Assembly: GCF_018881925.1 (NCBI RefSeq)
Contig: NZ_JACVPL010000010.1
Location: 1-64,000, forward strand
Reading direction: 5' to 3'
From: Polynucleobacter sp. Latsch14-2
Lineage (GTDB): Bacteria; Pseudomonadota; Gammaproteobacteria; Burkholderiales; Burkholderiaceae
Length of the DNA stretch: 64,000 nucleotides
Both the position numbers and the translations under genes were made by a program. The notes beneath the pieces are model-generated. The model had not been told where the DNA came from. It saw nothing but the letters and a program-made list of their open reading frames with translations, and searched no databases. Shown piece by piece: positions 27,359 to 39,102 of this stretch. Each line of letters begins with the position of its first letter. The first letter of the stretch is position 1.

Positions 27359-27443
27359 GCCGACGTGGTGAAATTGGTAGACACGCCATCTTGAGGGGGT
27401 GGTGGCTTAGGCTGTGCGAGTTCGAGTCTCGCCGTCGGCACCA
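27359..27443 (+). tRNA. leuT: tRNA-Leu(GAG)
   Basis: An 85-base class II tRNA. Acceptor GCCGACG pairs with CGTCGGC, then discriminator A and encoded CCA. The D-loop contains AATTGGTAGACACG. The anticodon stem CCATC/GGTGG closes loop TTGAGGG, anticodon GAG, reading CTC and CTT. A long variable arm (TGGCTTAGGCTGT) is typical of tRNA-Leu; the T-arm carries TTCGAGT. It lies between secG and nuoA. A TAGAAT hexamer at 27336-27341 could be its -10 box. The symbol is generic. Confidence 0.95.
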
Positions 27444-27503
27444 AAATGATGTCATAACAGGGTAATTTAATTGTTATTTAGTGGTAATTTGTTTTAGATC
27501 AAT

Positions 27504-27530
27504 TTGTGGGCTGTAGGAATCATTGATAAT
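27504..27530 (+). promoter_or_regulatory. Possible nuo operon promoter
   Basis: TTGTGG at 27504-27509 and GATAAT at 27525-27530 are 15 bases apart, 46 bases before the nuoA start. The spacing is short of optimal. It is the best sigma-70-like pair in the 132 bases between tRNA-Leu and nuoA. Confidence 0.3.
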
Positions 27531-27575
27531 TTGTTTTATTAATAAGGCGCTTCAGACAATTAACACAGGACTATT

Positions 27576-27935
27576 TTGAATCTCGCTAATTACTTTCCTG
27601 TTTTGCTTTTTATCCTCGTAGGTATTGGGGTTGGATTAGTCCCAATGTTCCTCGGAAAAATTTTGGCTCCTTCGAGACCAGATGCTGAAAAACTCTCTCC
27701 ATACGAGTGCGGGTTTGAAGCCTTCGAAGATGCGCGCATGAAGTTTGACGTGCGCTATTACTTAATTGCCATTCTCTTCATCCTATTCGACCTAGAAACT
27801 GCATTCCTATTCCCATGGGGTGTTGCTCTGCGTGATATTGGTTGGTTTGGTTACGCCTCAATGGTGATCTTCCTCTTGGAGTTCATTGTGGGATTTGTGT
27901 ATATCTGGAAAAAGGGCGCTCTCGACTGGGAGTGA
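27576..27935 (+). CDS. nuoA: NADH-quinone oxidoreductase subunit A
   Basis: A 119-residue membrane subunit of respiratory complex I with three spans and the conserved loop [34 protein letters not shown], whose Cys marks the conformationally mobile loop near the quinone site. The start is TTG 27576, with CACAGGA directly before it; no ATG fits. It is the first gene of a complete 14-gene operon with separate nuoC and nuoD. Confidence 0.95.
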   Translation: MNLANYFPVLLFILVGIGVGLVPMFLGKILAPSRPDAEKLSPYECGFEAFEDARMKFDVRYYLIAILFILFDLETAFLFPWGVALRDIGWFGYASMVIFLLEFIVGFVYIWKKGALDWE

Positions 27936-27940
27936 TAGGT

Positions 27941-28423
27941 ATGGCATTAGAAGGCGTTCTTAAAGAAGGATTTGTAACCACAACTGCGGATCAGTTAATC
28001 AACTGGACTCGCAATGGTTCTTTGTGGCCAATGACCTTTGGTCTGGCTTGCTGTGCGGTAGAGATGATGCATGCTGGAGCGTCCCGTTACGACTTGGATC
28101 GCTTCGGAGTGGTGTTCCGTCCATCTCCACGTCAATCTGACTTAATGATCGTTGCCGGCACATTAACAAATAAAATGGCTCCCGCCTTGCGCAAAGTATA
28201 TGACCAGATGCCTGAGCCACGCTGGGTCATTTCCATGGGATCTTGTGCCAATGGTGGTGGTTATTACCATAATTCTTATTCAGTTGTGCGCGGCTGCGAT
28301 CGTATTGTGCCGGTGGACATCTATGTGCCTGGTTGCCCTCCAACTGCAGAAGCTTTGATCTATGGAATCATTCAGTTGCAATCGAAGATCGCTCGCACGA
28401 GCACCATTGCGCGGAAGGCTTGA
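27941..28423 (+). CDS. nuoB: NADH-quinone oxidoreductase subunit B
   Basis: A 160-residue peripheral subunit carrying the terminal [4Fe-4S] cluster N2, which passes electrons to quinone. Cysteine ligands are visible in [26 protein letters not shown] and [12 protein letters not shown] chose ATG 27941, five bases after nuoA; the longer frame from 27842 runs within nuoA and is not supported. Confidence 0.96.
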   Translation: MALEGVLKEGFVTTTADQLINWTRNGSLWPMTFGLACCAVEMMHAGASRYDLDRFGVVFRPSPRQSDLMIVAGTLTNKMAPALRKVYDQMPEPRWVISMGSCANGGGYYHNSYSVVRGCDRIVPVDIYVPGCPPTAEALIYGIIQLQSKIARTSTIARKA

Positions 28424-28424
28424 G

Positions 28425-29024
28425 ATGTCAGATCGCTTAAACCAACTTGCAGCAAACCTTGAGCGCGTCTTAGGTAAACGTGTTCACTCGATTGAAATTG
28501 CTTTAGGTGAGGTAACCGTTACGCTCAATGCCGACACTTATTACGAATCCGCTTTACTCTTGCGTGACGATCCTGCTTTAGCTTTCGAGCAATTGATTGA
28601 TCTGTGTGGCGTAGATTACCAAGGCTATCGTGATGGTGCTTGGGCTGGTCAGCGTTTCGCTGCGGTGTCCCATTTATTGTCGCTTGCCCACAACTGGCGT
28701 TTGCGGGTGCGTGCTTTTGCACCAGATGACGGCTACCCAGTAGTTGCTTCGGTGACGCCCGTTTGGAATAGTGCCAACTGGTTTGAGCGTGAAGCCTTTG
28801 ATCTCTATGGCATCTTATTCGAAGGTCATGATGATTTGCGTCGCATTTTGACTGACTATGGTTTTGTAGGACATCCATTTAGGAAAGATTTCCCAATTTC
28901 TGGCAATGTCGAAATGATTTACGATCCAGAACTCAAGCGTGTTGTATACCAACCTGTCACCATCGAAGCGCGTGAAATTACACCACGCGTCATCAGGGAA
29001 GAGCAGTACGGAGATCCGGTATAA
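28425..29024 (+). CDS. nuoC: NADH-quinone oxidoreductase subunit C
   Basis: A 199-residue peripheral-arm subunit (30-kDa family). The signature ERETFDLYGI is present as [37 protein letters not shown]. It is a separate gene, not fused to nuoD as in E. coli. ATG 28425 lies one base after the nuoB stop; the longer frame from 28362 overlaps nuoB and is rejected. Confidence 0.95.
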   Translation: MSDRLNQLAANLERVLGKRVHSIEIALGEVTVTLNADTYYESALLLRDDPALAFEQLIDLCGVDYQGYRDGAWAGQRFAAVSHLLSLAHNWRLRVRAFAPDDGYPVVASVTPVWNSANWFEREAFDLYGILFEGHDDLRRILTDYGFVGHPFRKDFPISGNVEMIYDPELKRVVYQPVTIEAREITPRVIREEQYGDPV

Positions 29025-29027
29025 GTC

Positions 29028-30281
29028 ATGGCAGATATTAAGAACTACACCCTCAATTTTGGTCCTCAGCATCCTGCTGCGCATGGCGTATTACGTTTAG
29101 TGCTGGAGCTTGATGGTGAGGTGATCCAGCGTGCTGACCCACATATTGGTTTATTGCATCGTGCGACGGAAAAATTAGCAGAGACCCGTACTTGGATTCA
29201 AAACGTTCCATATATGGATCGTTTGGATTATGTCTCAATGATGTCCAATGAGCATGCTTATGTGCTTGCTATAGAAAAATTATTGCAAGTAGATGTGCCT
29301 TTGCGTGCGCAATACATTCGTGTGATGTTCGACGAGTTAACGCGCCTACTTAATCACTTGTTGTGGATTGGTTGTCATGGTCTTGACGTCGGTGCGATGG
29401 CCGTGTTCTTGTACGCCTTCCGCGATCGCGAAGATATTTTTGATATGTATGAAGCGGTATCGGGTGCGCGTATGCATGCCGCCTACTACCGTCCGGGTGG
29501 CGTATACCGTGATTTACCTGATCAAATGGCGCAATACTCTAAGAACAAGATTCGTAGCGCATCCGCTATCAAACGATTGAATGAAAACCGAAGTGGCACC
29601 CTGCTTGATTTCATTGAAGAATTTTCAAGCCGCTTTGACGGTAATGTGGATGAGTACTGCAATCTCTTAACGGACAACCGTATTTGGAAGCAGCGTTTGG
29701 TTGGTATTGGTGTTGTAACGCCTGAGCGCGCTTTACAGCTCGGCTTTACTGGCCCTATGTTGCGCGGTTCTGGTATTGAGTGGGATTTACGTAGAAAGCA
29801 ACCTTACGAAACCTACGACAAACTCGAGTTTGATATTCCAGTTGGTGTGAACGGCGACTCTTACGATCGCTATTTGATCCGCATGGAAGAAATGTATCAA
29901 TCTAATCGCATTATTAAGCAGTGCGTCGCTTGGTTAAAAGCAAACCCAGGCCCTGTGATGAGCGATAACCATAAAGTAGCGCCGCCAAAGCGCGTGGATA
30001 TGAAGACCAATATGGAAGAGTTAATCCACCACTTCAAGCTCTTTACTGAGGGTATGCACGTTCCTAATGGTGAGGCCTACTCGGCGGTTGAGCATCCCAA
30101 AGGTGAGTTTGGTATTTACCTTATTTCTGATGGCGCAAATAAGCCATACCGAATGAAGATTCGTGCTCCAGGGTTTGTGCACCTCTCAGCAATGGATGAG
30201 ATGTCACGTGGTCATATGTTGGCTGATGCCGTAACTATTATTGGTACCCAAGATATCGTGTTTGGGGAGATTGACCGCTAA
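29028..30281 (+). CDS. nuoD: NADH-quinone oxidoreductase subunit D
   Basis: A 417-residue peripheral subunit (49-kDa family) that forms the quinone cavity with NuoB. Conserved [22 protein letters not shown] carries the His near the quinone head group; [15 protein letters not shown] and YLDRLDYVS-like residues follow. The C-terminal GEIDR is the family end. Spacing to nuoC is three bases. Confidence 0.97.
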   Translation: MADIKNYTLNFGPQHPAAHGVLRLVLELDGEVIQRADPHIGLLHRATEKLAETRTWIQNVPYMDRLDYVSMMSNEHAYVLAIEKLLQVDVPLRAQYIRVMFDELTRLLNHLLWIGCHGLDVGAMAVFLYAFRDREDIFDMYEAVSGARMHAAYYRPGGVYRDLPDQMAQYSKNKIRSASAIKRLNENRSGTLLDFIEEFSSRFDGNVDEYCNLLTDNRIWKQRLVGIGVVTPERALQLGFTGPMLRGSGIEWDLRRKQPYETYDKLEFDIPVGVNGDSYDRYLIRMEEMYQSNRIIKQCVAWLKANPGPVMSDNHKVAPPKRVDMKTNMEELIHHFKLFTEGMHVPNGEAYSAVEHPKGEFGIYLISDGANKPYRMKIRAPGFVHLSAMDEMSRGHMLADAVTIIGTQDIVFGEIDR

Positions 30282-30302
30282 TAGCGCGCCAAGGATTATT
30301 TA

Positions 30303-30809
30303 ATGACAACAACTCTTCAACTATCCGACAAAACGCTCGCAGACATTGCGCGCAATGTCGCGAAATATCCCCCAGAGCAAAAACAATCAGCAGTGATGGC
30401 TGCTCTGATCGCTGCGCAAACCGAAGTGGGTTGGGTTTCTTCGGATGTAATCGAAGTCGTTGCCAAGATCTTGGGCATGCCGACCATTGCAGTGGATGAG
30501 GTCGCTACGTTTTACAACATGTACAACACTAAGCCCACTGGAAAATATAAGCTGGTAATCTGCACAAACTTGCCTTGTCAATTAACGCATGGTGAAACAG
30601 CTGCAACTTATCTCAAAGAAACGCTCGGCATTGGCTTTAATGAAACTACGCCATGTGGTACGTTTACCTTGAAAGAGGGCGAGTGTATGGGTGCCTGCGG
30701 TGATTCACCGGTTATGTTGGTGAATGACAAGCGCATGTGTAGCTTTATGAGTAAAGAAAAAATTGATGCGCTTTTAAATGAGTGCCGTGCAGAAGGGAAG
30801 GCATCATGA
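30303..30809 (+). CDS. nuoE: NADH-quinone oxidoreductase subunit E
   Basis: A 168-residue thioredoxin-like subunit (24-kDa family) carrying the [2Fe-2S] cluster N1a. The four ligands are in CTNLPC (C at both ends) and GECMGACG. The gene overlaps nuoF by four bases, and the two proteins form part of the NADH dehydrogenase module. Confidence 0.95.
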   Translation: MTTTLQLSDKTLADIARNVAKYPPEQKQSAVMAALIAAQTEVGWVSSDVIEVVAKILGMPTIAVDEVATFYNMYNTKPTGKYKLVICTNLPCQLTHGETAATYLKETLGIGFNETTPCGTFTLKEGECMGACGDSPVMLVNDKRMCSFMSKEKIDALLNECRAEGKAS

Positions 30810-32104
30810 CTAGCTTGCACGATCGCCATATCAAGCCTCTTATTTTGGCCGGCTTAAACGGCGAAAATTGGCGTTTAAAAGATTATGAAAGCCGCGGTGG
30901 TTACCAGCAGCTACGTCGCATCATTAATGAAAAAGTAACTCCCGATGCGATCATTGCTGAATTAAAGCTTTCTTCCTTGCGCGGTCGTGGGGGCGCAGGC
31001 TTCCCAACTGGATTGAAGTGGAGTTTTATGCCACGTCAATTTCCCGGTCAAAAATATTTAGTTTGTAATAGCGATGAAGGTGAGCCTGGGACTTTTAAAG
31101 ACCGTGACATCATGCGCTATAACCCGCATGCCTTAATCGAAGGCATGATTATTGGTGCCTACACCATGGGAATCGGTACTGGCTATAACTATATTCACGG
31201 CGAAATCTGGGAGACCTACGCTCGTTTTGAAGAGGCTCTAGAGGAGGCTCGTGCCGCTGGTTATTTGGGTGACAAAATTTTAGGCAGTGATTTCAACTTC
31301 CAATTACATGCATCTCCAGGTTGGGGTGCTTACATTTGTGGTGAAGAAACTGCTTTATTGGAGTCGCTTGAGGGTAAGAAGGGTCAACCTCGCTTTAAAC
31401 CTCCATTCCCAGCAAGTTTTGGTTTGTATGGCAAGCCAACAACTATTAATAACACCGAAACATTTGCTGCTGTGCCATTCATCATGGCTATTGGCGGTCA
31501 AGCATATTTAGAGCTTGGCAAACCCAATAACGGCGGCACCAAGATTTTCTCTGTATCGGGTGATGTCATGTATCCCGGTAACTATGAGATCCCATTGGGC
31601 ACGCCGTTTGCTGAGCTTTTGAAGTTGGCTGGTGGTATGCGCGACGGTAAGGCTATTAAAGCAGTTATTCCTGGTGGATCTTCTGCTCCAGTGGTTCCCG
31701 GTGCACAGATGATGGATCTCACGATGGACTATGACAGCATTGCAAAGGCTGGCTCGATGTTGGGTTCTGGCGCGGTAATTGTCATGAACGAGACGCGTTG
31801 CATGGTGAGGGCGCTAGAGCGTTTGTCTTATTTCTATCACGAAGAGTCATGTGGTCAGTGCACCCCGTGTCGTGAAGGTACAGGTTGGCTGTGGCGCATT
31901 GTTCATCGTATTGAACATGGTCAAGGCCGTCCGGAAGATTTAGATTTACTCAACGATGTGGCCGCGAATATTCAGGGGCGTACGATTTGTGCCTTGGGTG
32001 ATGCGGCTGCTATGCCAGTACGTGGCATGTTAAAGCATTACATGGATGAGTTTGCGTATCACGTAGAACATAAGCGCTGCTTAGATTCTGCGCAACCTTT
32101 ATAA
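30806..32104 (+). CDS. nuoF: NADH-quinone oxidoreductase subunit F
   Basis: A 432-residue subunit (51-kDa family) that oxidises NADH. The NADH/FMN site is seen in [17 protein letters not shown] and [17 protein letters not shown]. The [4Fe-4S] cluster N3 ligands are in [14 protein letters not shown] plus a distal Cys in [12 protein letters not shown] 30806 overlaps the nuoE stop; the longer frame from 30782 lies inside nuoE. Confidence 0.96.
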   Translation: MTSLHDRHIKPLILAGLNGENWRLKDYESRGGYQQLRRIINEKVTPDAIIAELKLSSLRGRGGAGFPTGLKWSFMPRQFPGQKYLVCNSDEGEPGTFKDRDIMRYNPHALIEGMIIGAYTMGIGTGYNYIHGEIWETYARFEEALEEARAAGYLGDKILGSDFNFQLHASPGWGAYICGEETALLESLEGKKGQPRFKPPFPASFGLYGKPTTINNTETFAAVPFIMAIGGQAYLELGKPNNGGTKIFSVSGDVMYPGNYEIPLGTPFAELLKLAGGMRDGKAIKAVIPGGSSAPVVPGAQMMDLTMDYDSIAKAGSMLGSGAVIVMNETRCMVRALERLSYFYHEESCGQCTPCREGTGWLWRIVHRIEHGQGRPEDLDLLNDVAANIQGRTICALGDAAAMPVRGMLKHYMDEFAYHVEHKRCLDSAQPL

Positions 32105-32137
32105 AAGATATTGAGCACGGGACTTCATAAAGTGAGC

Positions 32138-34456
32138 ATGGTTGAAATCGAATTAGATGGCAAGACAGTAGATGTTCCGCAAGGTTCGACGGTGATGCAC
32201 GCCGCGGCAAAACTCGGTAGTTATATCCCTCACTTCTGTTACCACAAGAAATTGTCTATTGCCGCTAACTGCCGGATGTGTTTGGTAGAAGTGGAAAAGG
32301 CACCAAAACCATTGCCTGCTTGTGCAACCCCAGTAACACAAGGCATGAAAGTCTTTACGCACTCTGCTAAAGCTGTAGAAGCGCAGCGTTCCGTGATGGA
32401 ATTCTTGTTGATTAACCATCCATTGGATTGTCCAATTTGCGACCAAGGTGGTGAGTGCCAGTTGCAGGACTTAGCGGTGGGTTACGGTAAATCTGAATCT
32501 CGCTACGAAGAAGAAAAGCGCGTCGTCTTCCACAAAAATGTTGGACCACTGATCTCGATGCAAGAGATGTCCCGCTGTATTCACTGCACACGTTGCGTCC
32601 GTTTCGGCCAAGAGGTATCTGGCGTGATGGAATTGGGCATGGTCAATCGCGGTGAGCATTCTGAAATTACTACTTTCCTTGGTCAAACAATTGATTCAGA
32701 GCTTTCTGGAAATATGATTGATATTTGCCCGGTTGGCGCATTGACTAGCAAGCCATTTCGCTATGCAGCCCGTACTTGGGAGTTGGGCCGTAAACGCTCT
32801 GTAAGTCCGCACGATAGCTTGGGTAGCAATACTACTGTTCAAACTAAAGCAAACAAGGTAATGCGCGTAGTTGCTTTAGAAAACGAAGCCATTAATGAGT
32901 GCTGGATTAGCGATAGAGATCGTTTTGCTTATGAGGGTTTCAATAGTTCTGAGCGTGTAACTACGCCGATGGTGAAGCAGGGCGGTCAGTGGTTGGAAAC
33001 AGATTGGGAATCCGCCTTGGATTATGTGGCACGCTCACTTAAAACCCTCTCTGCGGAGAATGGCCCAGAGGCTGTTGCTGCTTTAGCCCACCCGATCTCC
33101 AGTACCGAAGAATTATTCCTTCTTCAGAAGTTGATTCGTGGCTTGGGCTCAAATCAAATTGAAACCCGTTTACATCAAACTGATGTTCAGGGTGCTGCCA
33201 CTGCTCCATGGCTAGGTATGACAGTGGCTAAATTGAGCGAGCTTGATCGCGCATTAGTGATCGGTAGCTTCCTGCGCAAAGATCAGCCAATAATCGCAGC
33301 ACGTTTACGTACAGCTTCTAAGCGCGGTTTAGTTCTCCATCGCATTGATGCGGGTGGCGACGATTGGTTAATCCCCACTGCTACTAGTATTTCAGCAGCT
33401 CCAAGTGCTTGGTTAAATGCACTGAGTGAGGTTGCACTAGCAGTTGCTAAGGTTAAATCCGTTTCAGCTCCGGCTGGTACTTTTAACTTGCCAATTTCTG
33501 CTGTGGCTCAATCCGTTGCGGATAGTTTGATTTCTGGTGCGACAACAGCAGTGTTGTTGGGTTCTGCAGCGATTGCGCATCCACATGCAGGCGATCTACA
33601 CATCCTAGCGCAGTTTATTGCAGAGCACACTGGTGCAACATTAGGCTTCTTGCCTGTTGGCGGTAATGCAGTAGGTGCTAGCCTGGTTGGTGCTAACGGC
33701 GCTGGTGTGGAATCTGTTCTCTCGGGTGAGCGTCGTGCGGTACTGCTGATGAATCTAGAGCCAGATGCTGATCTGCCAAATCCATTACAAGCCCGCGCTG
33801 CATTAGCTAAGGCAAATACAGTCATTGCCATGAGCGCCTATAAGAGCGCTGATATCTTAGAAGTTGCTGACGTTATTTTGCCAATAGCGACTTATACCGA
33901 AACGGTTGCTACTTTTGTCAATGCAGAGGGTAGGATTCAAACGATTCAGCCCGCAGTTAAACCGCTAGGTGATTCTCGTCCAGCCTGGAAAGTATTACGC
34001 GTTCTTGGCAGCCTCTTAAATTTAGATGGCTTCCTCTACAACGTGCCTGAAGAGGTATTGGATGAGGCGCTAGGCGATAGTTACTGTACAAAGTTAAGTA
34101 ATAAGACCTCTGCCAATGCTTTAGCAAATGGTAACTTAGCCCCGTTGACTGGTATAGAGCGTCTATCTGACGTGAATATTTATGCTGTTGATCAAATTGT
34201 GCGTCGCTCCCCAGCATTGCATTTAACGCGTGATGCTAAACGTGGCAATCAAGTTGGTTTAGGTCAAAAGCTCTTTACTGAATTGGGTTTGAAAGAGGGT
34301 GATGCAGTTCGCGTGACTCAAGGGTCTCAATCGGTAGATTTGCCGGCAACATTGGAAGAAAACTTAGTTGCTGGTGTCGTACGCATTTCTGCAGGCACTT
34401 CAGCAAGTGCAAAATTAGGATCGATGTTTGGTTCTCTAACCGTTAGCAAGGCATAA
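32138..34456 (+). CDS. nuoG: NADH-quinone oxidoreductase subunit G
   Basis: A 772-residue subunit (75-kDa family). The N-terminal ferredoxin domain has [2Fe-2S] ligands in [15 protein letters not shown] and CATPV. A His-ligated cluster motif [17 protein letters not shown] follows, then [18 protein letters not shown]. The long C-terminal molybdopterin-like domain is catalytically silent in complex I. I prefer ATG 32138 ([14 protein letters not shown]); TTG 32111 would add nine residues and cannot be excluded. Confidence 0.94.
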   Translation: MVEIELDGKTVDVPQGSTVMHAAAKLGSYIPHFCYHKKLSIAANCRMCLVEVEKAPKPLPACATPVTQGMKVFTHSAKAVEAQRSVMEFLLINHPLDCPICDQGGECQLQDLAVGYGKSESRYEEEKRVVFHKNVGPLISMQEMSRCIHCTRCVRFGQEVSGVMELGMVNRGEHSEITTFLGQTIDSELSGNMIDICPVGALTSKPFRYAARTWELGRKRSVSPHDSLGSNTTVQTKANKVMRVVALENEAINECWISDRDRFAYEGFNSSERVTTPMVKQGGQWLETDWESALDYVARSLKTLSAENGPEAVAALAHPISSTEELFLLQKLIRGLGSNQIETRLHQTDVQGAATAPWLGMTVAKLSELDRALVIGSFLRKDQPIIAARLRTASKRGLVLHRIDAGGDDWLIPTATSISAAPSAWLNALSEVALAVAKVKSVSAPAGTFNLPISAVAQSVADSLISGATTAVLLGSAAIAHPHAGDLHILAQFIAEHTGATLGFLPVGGNAVGASLVGANGAGVESVLSGERRAVLLMNLEPDADLPNPLQARAALAKANTVIAMSAYKSADILEVADVILPIATYTETVATFVNAEGRIQTIQPAVKPLGDSRPAWKVLRVLGSLLNLDGFLYNVPEEVLDEALGDSYCTKLSNKTSANALANGNLAPLTGIERLSDVNIYAVDQIVRRSPALHLTRDAKRGNQVGLGQKLFTELGLKEGDAVRVTQGSQSVDLPATLEENLVAGVVRISAGTSASAKLGSMFGSLTVSKA

Positions 34457-34464
34457 GGGACGAG

Positions 34465-35538
34465 ATGGAAAATTTCTTGAACCTCATTACAACTCAGGGC
34501 GAGGCTATTTTTGGCACCCTGTGGCCGCTTGTTTGGGCTTTGGTGCGGATTGTCATTATTGTGCTGCCTATGTTTGGTTGCGTTGCTTACCTGACTCTGT
34601 GGGAGCGTAAGTTAATTGGTTGGATGCACATTCGCCTTGGGCCAAACCGCGTCGGCCCATTAGGACTCTTGCAGCCAATTGCTGATGCATTAAAGCTATT
34701 GCTCAAGGAGGTCATATCTCCAGCGCGCGCCAGCAAGGTGCTTTATTTCATCGCCCCTGTGATGGTGATCATGCCTGCCTTTGCGGCTTGGGCTGTTGTG
34801 CCTTTTCAAGCTAAGATGGTTTTGGCTGATGTGAATGCCGGACTCTTGTACGTGATGGCGATTTCTTCGATTGGTGTCTATGGTGTGATTCTAGCTGGCT
34901 GGTCATCCAACTCTAAGTACCCATTTCTTGGTGCAATGCGCGCTTCATCACAGATGATCTCTTATGAGATTGCGATGGGTTTTGCTTTGGTCACCGTATT
35001 GCTGACATCAGGCTCTTTAAACCTTAGCACTATTGTGGCATCACAAGAACAAGGTTACTTTGCTAGTCTTGGCCTGAACTTTCTGTCTTGGAACTGGTTG
35101 CCATTGCTACCAATGTTCTTAATCTATTTTATCTCTGGCGTTGCTGAAACCAACCGTCATCCATTTGATGTGGTGGAAGGGGAGTCAGAGATTGTTGCTG
35201 GTCATATGGTTGAGTACTCCGGTATGGCGTTTGCGATGTTCTTCTTGGCCGAGTATGCCAACATGATCTTGATTGCGGCATTAGCTTCAACCATGTTCTT
35301 GGGTGGCTGGTTGCCAATTGTTGATTTACCAATCTTGCGTGATATTCCAGGCTTCTTCTGGTTGTTCGGCAAAACCTTCTTCTTGTTGTCTTGTGTAATC
35401 TGGTTGCGTGCCACATTGCCACGTTATCGCTATGACCAAATCATGCGTTTGGGCTGGAAGATCTTTATTCCCCTCTCAGTGTTTTGGGTTGTGGTTGTTG
35501 GCGCGTGGGTGGTATCCCCATGGAATATTTGGAAATAA
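34465..35538 (+). CDS. nuoH: NADH-quinone oxidoreductase subunit H
   Basis: A 357-residue membrane subunit with eight spans that joins the two arms and forms the entrance of the quinone tunnel. Conserved [36 protein letters not shown] and [30 protein letters not shown] are intact. The second carries the acidic residues of the E-channel. It follows nuoG by eight bases. Confidence 0.97.
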   Translation: MENFLNLITTQGEAIFGTLWPLVWALVRIVIIVLPMFGCVAYLTLWERKLIGWMHIRLGPNRVGPLGLLQPIADALKLLLKEVISPARASKVLYFIAPVMVIMPAFAAWAVVPFQAKMVLADVNAGLLYVMAISSIGVYGVILAGWSSNSKYPFLGAMRASSQMISYEIAMGFALVTVLLTSGSLNLSTIVASQEQGYFASLGLNFLSWNWLPLLPMFLIYFISGVAETNRHPFDVVEGESEIVAGHMVEYSGMAFAMFFLAEYANMILIAALASTMFLGGWLPIVDLPILRDIPGFFWLFGKTFFLLSCVIWLRATLPRYRYDQIMRLGWKIFIPLSVFWVVVVGAWVVSPWNIWK

Positions 35539-35549
35539 GTTGATTAATC

Positions 35550-36041
35550 ATGTTTAAGAAAATTTCCCAATTCCTTAATAGTTTGATGCTCAAAGAAATT
35601 TTGATGGGCATGTCCATTACTGGGCGCTACCTCTTCAAGCCAAAAATTACCATTCAATACCCAGAGGAAAAGACTCCTTTGTCGCCACGCTTCCGCGGTT
35701 TGCATGCTTTGCGCCGTTATGAGAGCGGTGAAGAGCGATGCATCGGTTGCAAGCTGTGTGAAGCTGTTTGCCCTGCATATGCGATTACGATTGAGAGTGA
35801 TGAGCGTGACGATGGTACTCGACGTACAACTCGCTACGACATCGATTTAACCAAGTGCATTTTCTGTGGCTTCTGCGAGGAAGCTTGCCCAGTGGATGCG
35901 ATTGTTGAAACCAATATCTTCGAATACTTTGGTGACAAGCGTGGCGATTTGTATTTCACAAAAGAAATGCTCTTGGCTGTGGGTGATCGCTATGAAAAAG
36001 ATATTGCCGCCAACCGCGCTGCTGATGCGCCTTATCGTTAA
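35550..36041 (+). CDS. nuoI: NADH-quinone oxidoreductase subunit I
   Basis: A 163-residue peripheral subunit with two [4Fe-4S] clusters N6a and N6b. The motifs are [12 protein letters not shown] and [12 protein letters not shown], about 40 residues apart. The N-terminal amphipathic helix is normal for the family. It lies 11 bases after nuoH. Confidence 0.96.
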   Translation: MFKKISQFLNSLMLKEILMGMSITGRYLFKPKITIQYPEEKTPLSPRFRGLHALRRYESGEERCIGCKLCEAVCPAYAITIESDERDDGTRRTTRYDIDLTKCIFCGFCEEACPVDAIVETNIFEYFGDKRGDLYFTKEMLLAVGDRYEKDIAANRAADAPYR

Positions 36042-36062
36042 TCGCATAGAGCACATATCCAT

Positions 36063-36710
36063 ATGACAATCGATACCTCCTTTCTTTTCCCAGCTTTCTT
36101 CTACGCCTTTGCAGGATTGCTGGTGATTTCTGCCGTACGTGTGGTGACAGCGCGCAACCCAATTCATGCGGCCCTATTTTTGGTGCTAGCTTTCTTCTGC
36201 GCTTCTGGTCTATGGATGCTCCTAAAGGCTGAGTTTTTGAGTTTGGCTCTGATCCTGGTTTATGTTGGCGCAGTGATGGTGCTCTTCCTGTTCGTCGTGA
36301 TGATGCTTGACCTGGACATTGAGCATTTGCGTAGAGACTTTAAAAAATTCTTGCCGGTCGCATTCTTAATGGGTGCAGTGATTGTCCTTGAGCTTTCAAT
36401 TGTGTTGATTCGTAGCTTTATTGGAACTACATCTCCAGTTCAGCCAATGTTAGAAGAGGCTGCCAATAGCAATACGCATGCCTTAGGTATGATGATTTTT
36501 GTTGATTATGTTTATGCCTTTGAGGTTGCTGGCGTGATTCTTCTGGTTGCCATTATTGCCGCAGTTGCCTTAACTCTCCGTAATCGCAAAGATGCTAAGT
36601 CGCAAGATATTGCTTATCAGGTCAATGTGCTCGCTGCGGATCGTATGCGCATGGTGAAGATGGATAGTGATATGGCCGCAAAGCAAGATGCTAGAGGGGA
36701 GAAGAAATGA
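36063..36710 (+). CDS. nuoJ: NADH-quinone oxidoreductase subunit J
   Basis: A 215-residue membrane subunit with five spans. [51 protein letters not shown] includes the conserved pi-bulge helix. The final 40 residues are cytoplasmic and charged. The stop overlaps the nuoK start by four bases. Confidence 0.94.
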   Translation: MTIDTSFLFPAFFYAFAGLLVISAVRVVTARNPIHAALFLVLAFFCASGLWMLLKAEFLSLALILVYVGAVMVLFLFVVMMLDLDIEHLRRDFKKFLPVAFLMGAVIVLELSIVLIRSFIGTTSPVQPMLEEAANSNTHALGMMIFVDYVYAFEVAGVILLVAIIAAVALTLRNRKDAKSQDIAYQVNVLAADRMRMVKMDSDMAAKQDARGEKK

Positions 36711-37015
36711 ACATTACCCTAGCTCACTATTTAGTACTTGGCGCCATTTTGTTCGCGACTAGTGTGATTGGTATTTTTTTAAACCGTAAGAATGTCATCG
36801 TGCTCTTGATGTGTATCGAGTTAATGCTTCTCTCGGTCAACATGAACTTCGTTGCCTTCTCCCATTACTTGGGTGACATGGCTGGTCAGGTATTCGTATT
36901 CTTTATTTTGACTGTGGCAGCTGCGGAAGCGGCGATCGGTTTGGCCATCTTGGTGGTGCTCTTCCGTAAGGTTGACACTATTAACGCTGAAGACCTTGAC
37001 CACTTAAAAGGCTAG
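36707..37015 (+). CDS. nuoK: NADH-quinone oxidoreductase subunit K
   Basis: A 102-residue, three-span membrane subunit of the MrpC-like type. Conserved glutamates for proton transfer are in [18 protein letters not shown] and [17 protein letters not shown]. Standard length; two bases before nuoL. Confidence 0.96.
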   Translation: MNITLAHYLVLGAILFATSVIGIFLNRKNVIVLLMCIELMLLSVNMNFVAFSHYLGDMAGQVFVFFILTVAAAEAAIGLAILVVLFRKVDTINAEDLDHLKG

Positions 37016-37017
37016 TC

Positions 37018-39078
37018 ATGCAATTGACCTTAACTCTTCCCGTCCTCTGCGCTATTCCGCTGGCGCCATTACTTGGCTCTGCGATTGCTGGTCTTTTAGG
37101 CACCAAGCTTGGCGGTAACCGCATTGGCCATGGCGCATGTCAGTTTGTGACCATTCTTGGTGTGATGATTGCCTTTGTTCTCTCGTGCAATGTGCTTGTG
37201 CAGGTAATGGATGGCTTCTACTTTAACGGTACCGTGTATCGCTGGATGCAGCTGGGTGAACTCAATCTGGATATTGGTTTTCTGATTGATCCACTTACAG
37301 CAACAATGATGTGTGTTGTGACCTTTGTGTCCTTAATGGTTCATATTTACACTATTGGTTATATGAAGGGCGAGGAGGGCTATAACCGCTTCTTCTCTTA
37401 TATCTCCTTATTTACTTTTGCCATGTTGATGTTGGTGATGAGCAATAACCTCTTGCAACTCTTCTTCGGATGGGAAGCAGTTGGTGTTGTCTCTTACTTA
37501 TTAATTGGTTTCTATTTCGAGCGTCAATCTGCCGTATTTGCCAATATGAAAGCCTTCTTGGTAAACCGGGTAGGGGACTTTGGCTTTATCTTAGGTATTG
37601 GTTTGTTGTTAGCCAGCACCGGATCAATGAATTATGACGTCATTTTTTCTCAAAACACGGCTCTGGCAGCTCAAGTACTGCCTGGCACTAGCTGGAACTT
37701 ATTAACAGTTGCCTGTATCTGTCTTTTCATTGGCGCGATGGGTAAGTCAGCTCAGTTCCCATTACATGTTTGGCTGCCAGATTCGATGGAGGGCCCAACT
37801 CCAATTTCTGCATTGATTCATGCTGCAACCATGGTTACGGCTGGCATCTTCATGGTGGCTCGTATGTCACCACTGTTTGAATTATCTGACACAGCGTTAA
37901 GCTTCATTTTGATAATCGGCTCTATTACTGCACTCTTTATGGGCTTCTTGGGAATCGTCCAAAACGATATCAAACGGGTAGTGGCATATTCAACTTTGTC
38001 ACAGTTAGGTTATATGACGGTTGCACTGGGTGTATCTGCTTATCCAGTAGCAATTTTCCATTTGATGACACATGCATTTTTCAAAGCGCTCTTGTTCCTT
38101 GCTGCCGGTAGCGTCATCTTGGGAATGCACCACGAGCAAGACATGCGCAAGATGGGTGGCTTGTGGAAATACATGCCAATTACCTGTTTGATGATGTTGC
38201 TGGGTAATCTCGCATTAATCGGTACACCATTTTTCTCTGGCTTCTACTCAAAAGATTCTATTATTGAGGCGGTAGCGGCAAGTCATATTCCAGGCTCTGG
38301 ATTCGCTTACTTTGCAGTCATGGCAAGCGTCTTTGTAACGGCTTTGTATTCATTCCGCCTTTACTTTTATGTGTTTCACGGTAAAGCCCGTTGGGGCCAT
38401 GCTGATGCACATGCACACGATCACCACCATGATCATGCAGAGCAAGGCGATGATCATGCTCACCATGGTTTGGCGCCAGGCCAAAAACCCCATGAGTCTC
38501 CCCTAGTGGTGACCTTGCCATTAATTCTTTTGGCTATTCCTTCTGTAATTATTGGTTTCTACACAATTGAGCCAATGTTGTTTGGTCAATTTTTCGGTGA
38601 TTCCATATTCGTTGACATTAGCAAGCACCCAGCAATGGTTGAGCTTGCAGAAGAATTCCACGGCCCAATTGCTATGGCAATTCATGCGTTTACTTCACCG
38701 GTATTGTTATTAGTTGTGCTCGGTGTTTTGACAGCTGCTATTGGCTATCTCTGGATGACGAAGTTACCAGGAAAATTTGCTGAAGCGCTTGCTCCGCTCA
38801 AAAAACTATTGGATAACAAATATTATCTCGATGATTTAAATCAAGCCGTCTTTGCCAAGGGTCTACTCTGGATTGGCGGTGTCTTGTGGCATCGCGGTGA
38901 TCAGAAGATCATTGATGGTTTCTTTGTAAACGGTAGTGCCCATGTCGTTGGACGCTTTGCCGGTGTGATTCGCCATTTGCAATCCGGTTATCTTTATCAC
39001 TATGCCTTCGCAATGATTGCGGGCTTAGCGGTATTGCTGGCTTGGGTTTTGTACGCTTACCTGCCTTTTGTTCGCTAG
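37018..39078 (+). CDS. nuoL: NADH-quinone oxidoreductase subunit L
   Basis: A 686-residue antiporter-like proton-pumping subunit. Conserved FFGWEAVGVVSYLLIGFYFER, the Lys of MGKSAQFPLHVWLPDSMEGPTPISALIHAATMV, and KRVVAYSTLSQLGYM are all intact. The long C-terminal amphipathic helix that clamps the membrane arm is expected after residue 530. Residues about 460-485 form a His/Asp-rich cytoplasmic loop (HAHDHHHDHAEQGDDHAHH), longer than in E. coli NuoL. Confidence 0.96.
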   Translation: MQLTLTLPVLCAIPLAPLLGSAIAGLLGTKLGGNRIGHGACQFVTILGVMIAFVLSCNVLVQVMDGFYFNGTVYRWMQLGELNLDIGFLIDPLTATMMCVVTFVSLMVHIYTIGYMKGEEGYNRFFSYISLFTFAMLMLVMSNNLLQLFFGWEAVGVVSYLLIGFYFERQSAVFANMKAFLVNRVGDFGFILGIGLLLASTGSMNYDVIFSQNTALAAQVLPGTSWNLLTVACICLFIGAMGKSAQFPLHVWLPDSMEGPTPISALIHAATMVTAGIFMVARMSPLFELSDTALSFILIIGSITALFMGFLGIVQNDIKRVVAYSTLSQLGYMTVALGVSAYPVAIFHLMTHAFFKALLFLAAGSVILGMHHEQDMRKMGGLWKYMPITCLMMLLGNLALIGTPFFSGFYSKDSIIEAVAASHIPGSGFAYFAVMASVFVTALYSFRLYFYVFHGKARWGHADAHAHDHHHDHAEQGDDHAHHGLAPGQKPHESPLVVTLPLILLAIPSVIIGFYTIEPMLFGQFFGDSIFVDISKHPAMVELAEEFHGPIAMAIHAFTSPVLLLVVLGVLTAAIGYLWMTKLPGKFAEALAPLKKLLDNKYYLDDLNQAVFAKGLLWIGGVLWHRGDQKIIDGFFVNGSAHVVGRFAGVIRHLQSGYLYHYAFAMIAGLAVLLAWVLYAYLPFVR

Positions 39079-39102
39079 GCCTTTGTTACTTAAGTAGCCA
39101 CT

